A stretch of 64,000 nt of DNA from a bacterium (GTDB lineage: Bacteria; Planctomycetota; Planctomycetia; Pirellulales; Pirellulaceae), in NCBI GenBank assembly GCA_030430075.1, contig JAUIGN010000001.1, positions 453,501-517,500 on the forward strand, given 5' to 3'. The notes beneath the pieces are model-generated. The model worked only from the letters and a program-made list of their open reading frames with translations, made no database searches and had not been told where the DNA came from. The position numbers and the translations under genes were made by a program. Every line of letters starts with the position of its first letter. The stretch's first letter is position 1. Shown here in pieces: positions 35,528 to 45,257 of this stretch.

Positions 35528-38500
35528 CTACAGTGGCCCGTCGAATTGTGAGAACATCTGGTCGAGTGCGTTCAGTTCGAGCGACGGATCGTCCTCGAAG
35601 GGCAAAGCAGCCGGGTCGGCTGGTGCGTCCGCTCGCCGTGGCCCCATGACGAAGTCAGCATCGTCCGGCGAGGCGAATCGGGCTTGCAGTTCCGCATCGA
35701 CCAGGTCACCCCTGAAGGCGGCCTGCGCGTTAACGTCGGCGAGTCCGAGGACGGACGTTGCGGCGGCTGCCGCTGCTCGATTCGAGAACGAACCAGGTGC
35801 GTGCCCTGGTTCCGTCGCCGCGAAGGCACCGACGAGCGTTCGAGTGACGACGTCCGGACGCTGAGGTCCGGCGGTCGTGAATTGCGTTGGGCTGTTGGTG
35901 GAGATGGCCGGTCGAGCAGCCGACAGCGGCAGGCCGCCGGCGAGCCCGACGTTTGCATCGACGCGCACCTGCACGTCGCGCCAGGCGACCAGGTTGCCGT
36001 CCTGGCCATGGTAGTTCGCCAGCACCAGTGGTTTGATGTAGGCCGTCCCCGGGCGGAAGCGATTGGGGTCGGTGGAGCTGACACCCTGGATGGTGGCCTC
36101 GTATTGCGTCCACTCGTTGGTGACGCTGCCCACCAGGCCCGCATAGTTGTAGGTGCCCCCGCTGGTTGCATTTCGGGCCGCCGTGCCGGCAGCCACGAAC
36201 GGGCCGTCCCAGGGCGTGGCGAGCGTGATCGTATTCGTCTCGTAGTTGACCGCCCCCGGTTCCCAGGCCGCCTTGTACTTGAGATTGCGAGTGTACGTAT
36301 AGTCCTCGTACGTATGCCCGGTGCTGTCGCGGTATCCGTACCACGCCAGGCTTCGCTGGTGATCGGCACCACCATTGTTCCAGCCACTGGCATCTTCCAG
36401 CACGATCTGTGTATCGCCCGGGCGGAGCGGTTGTGCCAACCGCGTATCGACGGCCCCTTCAAACCTGGCAACGTGCTGCGGCAGGATGATCTCGCCGTCC
36501 GCGTCGTAACTGGCGAATCCGAAGAGCTGCAGGTTGTTTGCGTGGTACTGACCGCCGGCGTCGTCCCCCGAGCGGGCCCAGCCGGACAAGTGGTACGAAT
36601 CGCCGGGATCGATGGGTACCAGCCCGTCGCCGGTGAAGACGCCGTACCGCTGGAAATGGGAAAGCCGTTCTTCGCCGCCCCAGGTCGTCGCGTCCAGTTC
36701 GACACCCAGATCGGCAGGGTCAACCTGGCCGACAACATCGATCGTCAATGTCTGGCTGGCCGTCGCTCCGTCAGCGCGGACGGTAAGCTGGAAGGCGAGC
36801 GTTACGTCCTCGGTCGTATCCGGCGCGACGAACGTGGCGGTCGTCGTGTTGGCCAGGAGCAGTTCGACCGGCGGACCGGAAAGCTGATTCCAGGCATAGG
36901 TGGCTCGTGGAAGTGACAGCGGGTCGACCGACAAGCTCACGCGATTGCCGGTGGTGAATTCGGAATCCGATCGAACCTGCACGTCCCGCCAGTGGATCAT
37001 GTTACCTGCCTGGCCGTGGTAGTTGGTCAGGACGAGCGGTTTGATGTAAGCCGTTCCCGGCCGAAAACTGTTGGCGTTGGACGCGTCCACACCTTGGATC
37101 GTCGCTTCGTAGTAGGTCCACTGATTGGCGACGCTGCCGACATGACCGGCGTAATTGTAGGTACCGCCGCTGGTCGCGTTGCGAACCGCGGTTCCCGCGA
37201 CGACCGTCGGCCCTTCCCAGGGAGTACTGAGTGCAATCGTGTTACTGGCGTAGTCGATCGCGCCCGCGTCCCAGGCCGCCTTGTATTTGAGGTTGCGAGT
37301 ATACGTATAGTCCTCGTACGTGTGCCCGTTGCTGTCCCGGTAGCCATACCAGGCGAAACTGCGTTCGTGATCCCCGCCTCCGTTGCGCCAACCGCTGGCG
37401 TCCTCCAACACGATCTCCGTATCGCCGGGGCGCAACGTGTGCGCCAAACGCGTGTCTGCGGCACCTGCCACTTTTGAAACGTGTTGCGGCAGGATCACCT
37501 GGCCATCGACGTCGTAACTGGCGAAGCCGAAGTGTTGCAGGTTCTGCTGGTGGAATTGACCACCGGCGTCGTTGCCGGCGCGGGCCCACCCCGACAGTTG
37601 GTAGGACTCGGCTACATCCACGGCCACCAGTTCATCGCTCACGAAGCCGCCCTGACTTGCGTTCCTGACCAGATCGTCCACTCCGTTCCAGGTCGCAGCG
37701 TTGACCAGGGACGATGCGTCAAGCACAAGCGTCGGTATCGCCGGGGCGGCCGGCGGAGGGTTGGAGGTGGGCCGTTGGGGTCCGACAAAGGGCGGATCGG
37801 CCGTCGGTGGATCCGTCGGTGCCGGTTCGGTGGGTGGGGGGTTGCCTGGTACCGGTTGCGTGGCCGGCGGCGAACCGTCCGGAACCTCTCTGTCCGACGC
37901 CTCGAACGTGAGGTGGGCGTCGTAGTGTCCGAGCCCTTCCGTGGACCGTAACGAGAATGTGTACCGTTCGCCGCGGACGACGTCGAACGTGGTCACATTG
38001 CTGGTGGTCGCGGCGGAACCAACGAGCTTGATTTCGGGAACCAGGTGCTGCCGGGCCGCCACTCGCACGGTCGCGGTCCCGGTCTCACTGGCCACGAAGC
38101 TGAAATAGTCCACATCGCCCAGCGTGCCGATCGCTCCGGAGACCGACGTCTGCCCGGTCGCGACGTGCAGCGTGTGGGCCGTGCCGACGGTCGACCCGAA
38201 TTCGTCTTCCGGCATGAGTTCATCAAGGGCCGCTTGGACATTGATACGGTGATAGCTGGCGTTGGTGGTGGCGTCGTAAAAGAGATCGGCCGTCGCCCGC
38301 AGATGGTCGTAAATTGTCTCCGAGGTGATTTCGGTCCGGCCCACAAACTCCATCGCCTGGCGGACGAGGGCTGCGGTTCCGGCCACGTAAGGGGACGCCA
38401 TGCTGGTACCCGAGGCGGTCCCAAAATCATTCAGATTGCCATCGGCGCCGAAGATGTAGTCCGGCACGGTACTGGTGATGTCGCTGCCCGGTGCCGCCAG

Positions 38501-39409
38501 CACACGCTCGTTGCGTTGACTGAAGGAACTGAAGAAACCGGAGTCATCAACGCTGGCTACCGGCACGACATGGGAGCTGGCCGCCGGATAGCTGAGCCCG
38601 GCCGTCTGAAAATCGGCGAAGCTGTTGCCGGCCGAAACGGCAACGAAGATACCATCCTCGTGCAGCTGCGACAGCTCTTCTTCCAAAGTCGCCCAGTCGG
38701 GAATCGAGTCGCCGTTCCAGTTGGTTCCCAGCGAGAGGTTGACCGTCGTGATCGGGTTCTGAAATGCGTGGCGATTGTCGTGAACCCACTGCAAGGCATC
38801 TTCGACCCAACTGAAATAGCCGGCTCCGTTGTCGTCGAAGACGCGAAGCGCGACCAGGTCCGCGCCGGGCGCAACGCCCCGATTGACGAGATCCTCGCTG
38901 CCGACGATGCCGGCAACGTGCGTGCCGTGAAATCCGGCCGGCCCATCGTCGTACGGGTTGGCGTCGTTCTCCGCGAAATCCCAACCACCCACAACTCGGT
39001 AGCTGGCTCCGATCCCACCTCCCAGGGCGTCGTGATCGTAAGCGATTCCACTGTCGATAATCGCCACGGTCTGCCCCGTTCCATCGAAACCATAGAGATC
39101 ATGGACGTCATGGACGCCGGTGACCCGGTGAGCCGCGCCGAGCTGCGTTCGAATGTCCCCCAACCCGCCGTTGCCCGGTCCGCCGTCTCCCGGCGTCGGC
39201 TTCGTTAGCCGCGGGTTCAGGTTGAAATCGCCCACTGGAGTGACCGCTTCCGCGGGCGTCAGGTCGCCGTAGTGGTGCTCCAGCGAACCGTCGGTCTGCG
39301 TTTCCGGAAGCAGTTCACCGACCGGGTGCGCAGAGAGGGCGAGTTTCTCCTCGTAGGTCTCGAAGCGCGTGCGGCGGTGGAGCGTGCGGGGTGGGTGTCG
39401 GCGACGCAT
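35528..39409 (-). CDS. Exported subtilisin-like (S8) serine protease with duplicated C-terminal modules
   Basis: A 1293-residue protein. The N-terminus (FETYEEKLALSA near residue 16) resembles the planctomycete extracellular-protein motif, so export is likely. The S8 catalytic domain spans about residues 95-400: Asp119 in AIIDSG, His161 in FHGTHVAG, Asn262 in SAGN and Ser336 in GTSMASP, so it should be active. Next come a pre-peptidase-C-like beta domain (about 405-505) and a proline/threonine-rich linker (510-560). Two copies of a roughly 215-residue module (about 600-813 and 936-1150) flank an Ig/PKD-like domain (825-893). The acidic C-terminus ends QMFSQFDGPL. The targets are unknown. Confidence 0.93.
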   Translation of the reverse strand: MRRRHPPRTLHRRTRFETYEEKLALSAHPVGELLPETQTDGSLEHHYGDLTPAEAVTPVGDFNLNPRLTKPTPGDGGPGNGGLGDIRTQLGAAHRVTGVHDVHDLYGFDGTGQTVAIIDSGIAYDHDALGGGIGASYRVVGGWDFAENDANPYDDGPAGFHGTHVAGIVGSEDLVNRGVAPGADLVALRVFDDNGAGYFSWVEDALQWVHDNRHAFQNPITTVNLSLGTNWNGDSIPDWATLEEELSQLHEDGIFVAVSAGNSFADFQTAGLSYPAASSHVVPVASVDDSGFFSSFSQRNERVLAAPGSDITSTVPDYIFGADGNLNDFGTASGTSMASPYVAGTAALVRQAMEFVGRTEITSETIYDHLRATADLFYDATTNASYHRINVQAALDELMPEDEFGSTVGTAHTLHVATGQTSVSGAIGTLGDVDYFSFVASETGTATVRVAARQHLVPEIKLVGSAATTSNVTTFDVVRGERYTFSLRSTEGLGHYDAHLTFEASDREVPDGSPPATQPVPGNPPPTEPAPTDPPTADPPFVGPQRPTSNPPPAAPAIPTLVLDASSLVNAATWNGVDDLVRNASQGGFVSDELVAVDVAESYQLSGWARAGNDAGGQFHQQNLQHFGFASYDVDGQVILPQHVSKVAGAADTRLAHTLRPGDTEIVLEDASGWRNGGGDHERSFAWYGYRDSNGHTYEDYTYTRNLKYKAAWDAGAIDYASNTIALSTPWEGPTVVAGTAVRNATSGGTYNYAGHVGSVANQWTYYEATIQGVDASNANSFRPGTAYIKPLVLTNYHGQAGNMIHWRDVQVRSDSEFTTGNRVSLSVDPLSLPRATYAWNQLSGPPVELLLANTTTATFVAPDTTEDVTLAFQLTVRADGATASQTLTIDVVGQVDPADLGVELDATTWGGEERLSHFQRYGVFTGDGLVPIDPGDSYHLSGWARSGDDAGGQYHANNLQLFGFASYDADGEIILPQHVARFEGAVDTRLAQPLRPGDTQIVLEDASGWNNGGADHQRSLAWYGYRDSTGHTYEDYTYTRNLKYKAAWEPGAVNYETNTITLATPWDGPFVAAGTAARNATSGGTYNYAGLVGSVTNEWTQYEATIQGVSSTDPNRFRPGTAYIKPLVLANYHGQDGNLVAWRDVQVRVDANVGLAGGLPLSAARPAISTNSPTQFTTAGPQRPDVVTRTLVGAFAATEPGHAPGSFSNRAAAAAATSVLGLADVNAQAAFRGDLVDAELQARFASPDDADFVMGPRRADAPADPAALPFEDDPSLELNALDQMFSQFDGPL

Positions 39410-39715
39410 CGGGTTCTCTCGGCGGCAACTCTGGGTGGGTCGAGCCTCGCGGCGATCCGGATCGAAGTGATCCGATCCCGCTCGACTTCAGGCAGGCCAG
39501 CCGCATGCCGACGTGGCAATCGGGCCTTGAGAAACCATAGGTTACGGAGAACCGCAGATTGGCCGCGGTGCGCGCGAATTGCCGAGCCTGGCAGCGAGCC
39601 CGGCGGGGGCAGACGACCGGCGCGGGCCGCATGGGTCAACACGTGTTGCCAAAACACCACACCGTGTTGCCGGGACGCCACAGCGTGGCTCACAAACCGC
39701 AACGGTCGATGCCGC
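39410..39715. other. Intergenic upstream region of the S8 protease gene
   Basis: This gap is between two minus-strand genes. A 12-bp perfect palindrome CAACACGTGTTG lies at 39637-39648 and a related half-site CCGTGTTGCC follows about 20 nt later. It could be an operator or mere chance. No gene or terminator with a T-tract is visible. Confidence 0.35.
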
Positions 39716-41065
39716 TCATGCCTTGTAGATCTTTTCACGTCCTTCGCGGACGTCGCGGGTCACATTCCGCGTGTCGACGATCAACGGAGCGTGCCGCACG
39801 ATCTCGTGCCAATCGTACTGCGTGTGGTCCGTGGCGATCAGGACGCAGTCCTGAGCTTGGAGAAACGCGGACGTCAGCGGCTCACTCGACAGGGGCGGTA
39901 CATCGTAATGCCGCATACTGGGCAGCACCGGAATGAACGGGTCGTTGTAGCTGAGCACCGCGCCGTATTCATCAAGGAGTTCCATCAGCCGGAAGGACGG
40001 ACTCTCGCGCGGATCGTCGATGTCTTTCTTGTAGGCCATTCCCAGGATGGCGACTCGTGAATTTCGAATCGGCTTGCCGGCATCGTTGAGGGCCCGCGCG
40101 ACCCGGGAGACAACGTACTCGGGCATCGCTGTGTTGATTTCGCCGGCGAGTTCAATGAACCGCGTCGACATTTCGTGTTTGCGTGCCAGCCAACTCAGGT
40201 AAAACGGGTCGATGGGAATGCAATGTCCTCCGAGACCGGGACCGGGGTAAAACGCCTGGAAGCCGAAGGGCTTCGTCTTGGCTGCCTCAATGACCTCCCA
40301 GATGTCGATGCCGATGCGTTGGAAGAGGACCTTCAGTTCGTTGACCATGGCGATGTTGATCGAGCGATATGTGTTTTCCAGGATCTTGCATGCCTCGGCC
40401 ACTTCAGCACTCGCCACCGGCACCGTCTCGAAGTCCGCCTCGCGGTACAGCGCCTCCGCAACCTCGAGGCTGAAGGGATCGACGCCCCCGACAACTTTCG
40501 GGATGGTGTTTGCCGAGTACTGTCGATTTCCCGGATCTTCGCGCTCCGGGCTATAGGCGACAAAGAAATCCTCGCCGACCTGCAGCCCGGCGGCCGCGAG
40601 ACGCGGCAGGATCACATCCCGGGTCGTGCCGGGATAGGTCGTGCTCTCCAGGATGATCAGTTGGCCGGGTCGTAGCGACTCCGCAATCAATTCGGTGGTC
40701 GACTCCACGTAGGTCAGGTCCGGGTCGCGACTCGAGGTGAGCGGCGTGGGGACACAGATCAACACCGCGTCCGCTTCGCCAAGTCGCCCCATGTCGGCCG
40801 TTGGCAAGAGGCGTTGATCGGCAACGGCATCCGCGATCCAGCGGCCGGCGATGTGCTGAATGTAGCTTTCGCCAGCTTGCAGCCGCTCGATCTTCACCGG
40901 ATCCACATCGAATCCCAGCGTGCGGAAGCCGGCATCGACAAACACGCGGGTCAACGGGAGGCCGACATATCCCAGTCCCACCACACCGACCGACGCCTCC
41001 TTGGTGGCGATGGCTGTGCGGAGAGACTGAAACGCCGCCGAAGGTGCGGAAGAAGCATCGGGCAT
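39716..41065 (-). CDS. UDP-N-acetylglucosamine 6-dehydrogenase-type nucleotide-sugar dehydrogenase
   Basis: A 449-residue member of the UDP-glucose/GDP-mannose dehydrogenase family with VGLGYVGLPLTR at residues 29-40, catalytic Cys282 in GLGGHCIPIDPF, and GMAYKKDIDDPRESPS in the C-terminal domain. The YIQHIA segment and overall pattern resemble the WbpA/TviB type, which oxidises UDP-GlcNAc or UDP-GalNAc, unlike the WecC type at 6365. GGAGAG lies 7 nt before ATG41065. It is separated from the plus-strand locus by the protease gene but probably serves the same polymer. Confidence 0.88.
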   Translation of the reverse strand: MPDASSAPSAAFQSLRTAIATKEASVGVVGLGYVGLPLTRVFVDAGFRTLGFDVDPVKIERLQAGESYIQHIAGRWIADAVADQRLLPTADMGRLGEADAVLICVPTPLTSSRDPDLTYVESTTELIAESLRPGQLIILESTTYPGTTRDVILPRLAAAGLQVGEDFFVAYSPEREDPGNRQYSANTIPKVVGGVDPFSLEVAEALYREADFETVPVASAEVAEACKILENTYRSINIAMVNELKVLFQRIGIDIWEVIEAAKTKPFGFQAFYPGPGLGGHCIPIDPFYLSWLARKHEMSTRFIELAGEINTAMPEYVVSRVARALNDAGKPIRNSRVAILGMAYKKDIDDPRESPSFRLMELLDEYGAVLSYNDPFIPVLPSMRHYDVPPLSSEPLTSAFLQAQDCVLIATDHTQYDWHEIVRHAPLIVDTRNVTRDVREGREKIYKA

Positions 41066-41548
41066 GGGGAACTCTCCGGATCAAGATCGATATCGGGGCA
41101 TCTGAGTTTACTCGAAATCGGCCAGCAGACCGGCCGCGGCCTTTGCCAGCGCCGCCTGACTGGTGGAACGTGGTACAGTTTGCCATAAATGCACGGGGCA
41201 GAGTGGGAACGATTCGTTGATCGGCGAACCAAACCTAGACTCGCTGGTGAGGCCCCGCCCATCGATGACCACTCGGGTTGGCCTCCAGCGCGGGTGCTCA
41301 AGTACCTGTCATGCATGCTAGCAGCGCAGGGCGGTTTCAGCGTAGGGCGGTTTCAGCGTAGGGGAAGGGATGCCCCTCCCGCACGACATCGCTTGATCGC
41401 TTGCCGGTTCGGCCTCAATCCGCGATGCAACGTGTGGCGCCGGGCGCCGCGTTGAATCCTACGGGGATCAATCAACTTCCGGTAGCCCGCGTGCCGAAAT
41501 CAAAGAGAGGATGTTCACCACCCAGCTCACCAGGCAAGGATCTGCACC
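41066..41548. other. Divergent intergenic region with a 16-bp tandem duplication
   Basis: This region lies between the minus-strand dehydrogenase gene and the plus-strand gene at 41549, so it should contain promoters for both. A 16-bp unit (AGGGCGGTTTCAGCG with one variable first base) is repeated head-to-tail at 41327-41358. No convincing sigma-70 boxes were found by eye. Confidence 0.45.
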
Positions 41549-42100
41549 TTGAAAAAGACCAGTTTTATGAAGTTTGCAGTGCTCAGCCTGTTCTCCCGCC
41601 CGGCCCACGAGCGGGTCATTTATCGGTCGATTCGCCAGGTTCGAGCGCAGTCGATCGTCGAGCTGGGTGTGCAAGGTGGCCAGGGTGCTCGTCGCATGAT
41701 CGAAGCGGCCCTGCGGTTCTCGCCTGCCGACGAGATCCGTTACACGGGCATCGATCTTTTTGAAGCCCGGCCTGCCGACACGCCGGGTCTGAAACTTAAG
41801 GAAGCGCACCGGACGCTGAAACAACATGGTGTGCATGTCCACCTGGTCCCAGGCGATCCGTTTTCGGCACTGGCCCGTTCCGCCAACACGCTGACCGGGA
41901 CGGATCTGGTGGTGATCCGCGCCGACCAGGACCCCGAGTCTCTGGAGCGTGCCTGGCTGTATGTCCCACGGATGCTCCACGAAGGTTCCGTCGTCTTGCT
42001 AGAGACGATCGCGAAAGACGGCCGGCGATTCGAAACCGTGTCGCACGCCTTGATTGAACAATGGGCCGGGCCCAATTCGGCCAGCCGGCGCGCCGCCTAG
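41549..42100 (+). CDS. Rossmann-fold methyltransferase-like protein of unknown function
   Basis: A 183-residue protein with a SAM-methyltransferase-like core: SIVELGVQGGQGARRMIEAA resembles motif I, and YTGIDLFE follows as a strand-2 acidic end. It then shows DLVVIRADQDPESL and a terminal beta strand GSVVLLETI. It lacks the usual C-terminal substrate part, so catalysis is not certain. The TTG at 41549 has AAGGA about 8 nt upstream; ATG41567 (MKFAVLSLFSRP) is an equally possible start. It is unlinked to a recognisable pathway. Confidence 0.7.
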   Translation: MKKTSFMKFAVLSLFSRPAHERVIYRSIRQVRAQSIVELGVQGGQGARRMIEAALRFSPADEIRYTGIDLFEARPADTPGLKLKEAHRTLKQHGVHVHLVPGDPFSALARSANTLTGTDLVVIRADQDPESLERAWLYVPRMLHEGSVVLLETIAKDGRRFETVSHALIEQWAGPNSASRRAA

Positions 42101-42142
42101 CGTGCTTAAGGGACAACTCAAGAATCCTCTCGGCATTGGAAG

Positions 42143-42240
42143 GTGAGACCTGCGGTCGGCGGTTTCGGCGGGGTCGGAGACCCGCGCCGAGCGAAAGTCG
42201 GAATCCGCGCCGAGTGAAAGTCGGAGAGCGGGCCGAAGGG
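42143..42240 (+). repeat. dispersed ~50-bp GC-rich repeat, copy 2, with short tandem tail
   Basis: The element core GGTCGGCGGTTTCGGCGGGG at about 42153-42172 is followed by its GACCCGCGCCGAGC end (to 42192). Two degenerate units of about 23 nt then read TCGGAATCCGCGCCGAGTG and TCGGAGAGCGGGCCGAAG. This is the same type of expansion as at 4729-4985. The rest of the 42101-42545 gap shows nothing else. Confidence 0.8.
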
Positions 42241-42545
42241 CCGAAAATCTTGTGCCGGTTGCTCTTGCTGCGATCGGGACATTTCGCCAGACTACCGCGA
42301 TTTTTGTCAACAGACAGCTCGCGTGAACACATCCCGGTTTGGTGAATGGCGATCTGGAACCCACGCCGGATCCGCGTCACCAATCAGACGGGTGCCTAAC
42401 CGGGGGCGCCACAGTGGGGTTGGTGGCAAAGATCGCTCGCAGGTGCTCGAATCGCGCATCCCACCCAGAACAAAGACTGCTGACTTCACCGGCAAGATGA
42501 CCTGGTCACGTCGGCCGCAGGCAATCCCCGGACGAGCCTTAACGC

Positions 42546-43202
42546 ATGAATCGCATCCTCTGGCAATTCGCATTAACTGCGGCGCTCGCCGCCGGGGCTG
42601 CCGGCTGCTCGCACCACGCCCATCTGCGTCACGCGGCCGCGGCGCCGCCCGGTCAGGCGATCGGAAATCCGCTGTTCATTCCGATCGCCGATCATGAAAT
42701 TGTCTGGGATCAGGTGGTCGATGAAGTGGACGATTACTTCAAGATCTCGCGGGAAGAGCGGGTGCGAGTCGTCGGCAACGTGTTAACCGAAGGGCGCGTC
42801 GAGACCTACCCGATCGCCGGCGCGACGTTCCTGGAGCCTTGGCGGAAGGACTCGGCGGCTCCATACGAGCGCATGTTCAGCACGCTGCAGTCGGTCCGTC
42901 GCCATGCGGTGGTCCGGGTGGCCCCGGCCGAGGGTGGGTATTCCGTCGAGGTGGCCGTCTTCAAGGAGTTGGAAGACGTAAGCCGCCCGGAACACTCTAC
43001 GGTCGGCGAGACGGTACTCCGCCACGACGGCTCATTGGTCCGTGTCGAACTGGATGCCGAAACGACTCCCGTAACGCTCGGCTGGATCCCGCAAGGCCGC
43101 GATGCGGCGATGGAGCAACGCATCATCAGCGGGTTGAGTGCCAGGTTTGCCGGCCTTCAGCCACCCGCCGCGGTTCCCAATTTTCGCGTTCCTCACCCCT
43201 GA
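42546..43202 (+). CDS. Predicted lipoprotein, conserved-looking, unknown function
   Basis: A 218-residue protein with a short lipoprotein signal: a hydrophobic run LWQFALTAALAAG then lipobox AAGC with Cys21. The mature part starts with a His/Ala-rich linker, then a mixed alpha/beta domain (about residues 45-205) containing DDYFKISREERVRVVGN and TVGETVLRHDG. I recognise no family. Envelope location is inferred. It points toward the convergent histidine kinase gene. Confidence 0.8.
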   Translation: MNRILWQFALTAALAAGAAGCSHHAHLRHAAAAPPGQAIGNPLFIPIADHEIVWDQVVDEVDDYFKISREERVRVVGNVLTEGRVETYPIAGATFLEPWRKDSAAPYERMFSTLQSVRRHAVVRVAPAEGGYSVEVAVFKELEDVSRPEHSTVGETVLRHDGSLVRVELDAETTPVTLGWIPQGRDAAMEQRIISGLSARFAGLQPPAAVPNFRVPHP

Positions 43203-43241
43203 CGCCCAGTTGACCCTGACAGTTTTCGCTTGGCGGCTTGT

Positions 43242-44078
43242 CTACATGCGGGGGTTCGAGGGATTCTGTGAGGACGAGCTGACGGATGGTGCGGAGAGTG
43301 GCGGCGCGACCGGAGTTGCCGCCGGCATCACCGGCAGCTTGATGGTGAACTCCGTTCCCTTGCCGATGGTGCTGGCAACTCGAATCCGCCCTCGATGGGA
43401 TTCAATGATGTCACGACACGAGGCCAGGCCCAGGCCTGAGCCTCCCTTGCCGGTCGCATCGGGCCCCGACTTCGTGCTGAAGAACGGCTCGAAAATGCGT
43501 GGCAACTTTTCGGCTGGAATTCCTTGCCCCGTGTCTCGGACGACGATGTCGACCATGTCCGTCTCGGCATCGTGCGCCAACTTGAGCAGCACGTGGCCCC
43601 CTTCGGGCATCGCCTGACGGGCATTGATGAACAGATTCAAGAGAACCTGTTGGATCTGGTTACCATTCGCACGCACCTGGGGCACGGCGTCAAATTGGCG
43701 GTCGACCCCAATCCGATACTTCGAGAACTCGCGTTCCATCAGGACCAGCGTTTCCTCGATCAATGTCGGCAAGTCCGTTGCTTCGTAGGATGACGAGCGA
43801 TTGCGGGCCATGCCGAGCACCGAGTTGGTGATCTTGGCCGCCCGCTCGCCGGCCGCCAGGATCTTCTCGAAAGCATTGTCGCGACTCTCGTCGTCCTTGC
43901 GACGCATGCCGATCTTGGCGTAATTGATGATCGTCATCAGAACATTGTTGAACTCGTGAGTCGTCGTGCTCACGAGCTCGCCCAGAGCGGTCATCTTCTG
44001 GGCTTCGATCAACTGCCGACGCAGGGTCTCGATCTGTTGTTCCAGTTCGCGCTGTTCGTTATTGCCGTCCATGCTCAT
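43242..44078 (-). CDS. Soluble sensor histidine kinase
   Basis: A 278-residue cytoplasmic kinase without membrane segments. A coiled-coil-like start (residues 7-30) leads into the dimerisation/phosphoacceptor motif ALGELVSTTTHEFNN (phosphorylated His about residue 41). The ATP-binding domain follows, with NQIQQVLLNLFINARQAM (N box), VRDTGQGIP (G1), FEPFFSTKSG (F box) and GSGLGLA (G2). The stimulus and response regulator are not evident; no regulator gene lies nearby. ATG44078 is chosen over the TTG one codon earlier. Confidence 0.88.
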   Translation of the reverse strand: MSMDGNNEQRELEQQIETLRRQLIEAQKMTALGELVSTTTHEFNNVLMTIINYAKIGMRRKDDESRDNAFEKILAAGERAAKITNSVLGMARNRSSSYEATDLPTLIEETLVLMEREFSKYRIGVDRQFDAVPQVRANGNQIQQVLLNLFINARQAMPEGGHVLLKLAHDAETDMVDIVVRDTGQGIPAEKLPRIFEPFFSTKSGPDATGKGGSGLGLASCRDIIESHRGRIRVASTIGKGTEFTIKLPVMPAATPVAPPLSAPSVSSSSQNPSNPRM

Positions 44079-44528
44079 CAATGTTCAATCGCATCAAGGT
44101 TGTCGTCGAATTGGCCCAACCGGCAAAGGCGGTTATGAAAACTCCATTTTGACTCTCTTGCCGGAACCAAGCGTCCTGTCTGTCTTGCCCGATAGGAAAG
44201 AGTTAACTCGTTTAAGAGAAGCCATTTAGGTGCACACTTGGTATCGTCGAATCGAGCTGGGCGACTGAAGCCCAAGCCGCTATAATCCCCGCACGATTGA
44301 GATTTCGCCCCGGGAAATGGCGGAATGGACAAGCTAACGAGGCCGCGGCGCGAACCCATGACGGGCGAACGCCCGCGACATCCTGATCCGCTCGCGTTAG
44401 TCACGACGACCTGACGGGAACCGAACCGCTTCGGCCGCACGGGCACGAGCGAGCTTGCCTCCTCATCGTCGTCGAATCCGGAATATCGTCTCGGCAACGC
44501 CCAAGGACGCACACGAACAGGCCGCAGG
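44079..44528. other. 450-nt divergent intergenic region with inverted motif
   Basis: This region lies between the histidine kinase gene (minus) and a small gene at 44529 (plus). At 44331-44397 the segment begins GCTAACGAGGC and ends GCTCGCGTTAGT, imperfect inverted ends around a GC-rich centre with ACGGGCGAACGCCCG, a short hairpin. The first part (TGGCGGAATGGACA) superficially resembles the 5' half of tRNA-Leu. No complete RNA gene was found. Confidence 0.45.
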
Positions 44529-44789
44529 ATGCACACTGTCGAGTTGCTTGAACAGGTTTTGAAAGTCGCCGAGGGGCTGGGATACGGGATCCGCCATGAA
44601 TGGCTGGGCGGACAGGGCTGCAATGCGTGTGAGTTCGGTGGACGAAAATGGTTGTTCATCGATTTGGCCGTGTCGGCAGCCGAACAGCTTGACCAGGTTG
44701 CCGAAGCGTTACAGCAGGATCCAGCCGTGCATCTGCTCAACTTGAACGAAAGCATGCAGAGGCTGCTTGAAACACGTCGGGCCGCCTGA
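44529..44789 (+). CDS. Small hypothetical protein (86 aa)
   Basis: A compact 86-residue soluble protein with alpha-beta-beta-alpha character (HTVELLEQVLKVAEGLG, then RKWLFIDLAVSAAEQLDQV). It has two cysteines in QGCNACEFGG. AGGATGCACACTG surrounds the start and codon use matches neighbouring genes, which supports translation. I do not recognise the family. The minus-strand reading of the same segment looks like a shadow. Confidence 0.65.
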   Translation: MHTVELLEQVLKVAEGLGYGIRHEWLGGQGCNACEFGGRKWLFIDLAVSAAEQLDQVAEALQQDPAVHLLNLNESMQRLLETRRAA

Positions 44790-44834
44790 GTCGTCAGTCA
44801 GTGCGGGCTTCCCCGAGAGTTCGACCATCAACAG

Positions 44835-44869
44835 GCGGTGGCAGCCTGGAGCCGCGGTGGCAGCCTGGA
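44835..44869. repeat. two-copy 16-bp direct repeat
   Basis: GCGGTGGCAGCCTGGA occurs at 44835-44850 and again at 44854-44869. It lies just after the 86-residue gene, in the convergent gap before the minus-strand gene ending at 44988. Confidence 0.7.
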
Positions 44870-44987
44870 ACGTTCATTTCGTGGCGGCGCCGACCGGCGG
44901 CGCACGGCAGTCGCTCTCTCGCCAGGACGCAGGTCAGGCGGAATTCGACATCGTGCAGTCCGGCGTCTTGGCGAAACGAGCGATTCG

Positions 44988-45257
44988 TCAGCCAACCCGG
45001 TACCAGCAGCGGATAAATTGGTGCCAATGACTGGGCATCTCGCCGCTGGTTCCCAAGGCGACATCGGTCGGCCCCTCCTCGTAGCGGCTCCAGATATTCG
45101 GCAGGACCACGGTTTCCACGTTGATGATCTGGGCGTTGGATTCTTTGATCCACCGGTTGGCGGCCGTCAATGCCGCGTCAAATGACTCGTATTCGCCCGG
45201 CTTGAACAAACGTGGCTCGGCCAACATCTGGGGGACGAAGTCTTTGTAACGGATCAT
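44988..45257 (-). CDS. Small conserved-looking protein coupled to nadD
   Basis: An 89-residue soluble protein (starts MIRYKDFVPQML; centre AANRWIKESNAQIINVETVVLPN; ends WHQFIRCWYRVG). Its ATG overlaps the nadD stop as ATGA, so it is probably translated by coupling with nadD. No family is recognised. The dense aromatic C-terminus and the coherent coding pattern support a real gene. A role related to NAD metabolism is only a guess from position. Confidence 0.75.
   Translation of the reverse strand: MIRYKDFVPQMLAEPRLFKPGEYESFDAALTAANRWIKESNAQIINVETVVLPNIWSRYEEGPTDVALGTSGEMPSHWHQFIRCWYRVG

Noticed and set aside
39637..39648. CAACACGTGTTG as a defined operator.
   Set aside because: A single 12-bp palindrome in a GC-rich region can arise by chance and no regulator is linked to it.
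44310..44400. Possible tRNA-Leu from the segment TGGCGGAATGGACA.
   Set aside because: No anticodon arm, T-arm or matching acceptor 3' half can be formed; at most a degenerate 5' fragment.
44078..44755. A 225-codon minus-strand frame opposite the 86-residue gene.
   Set aside because: It covers the intergenic region and the reverse of a better-supported small gene; composition is not protein-like.
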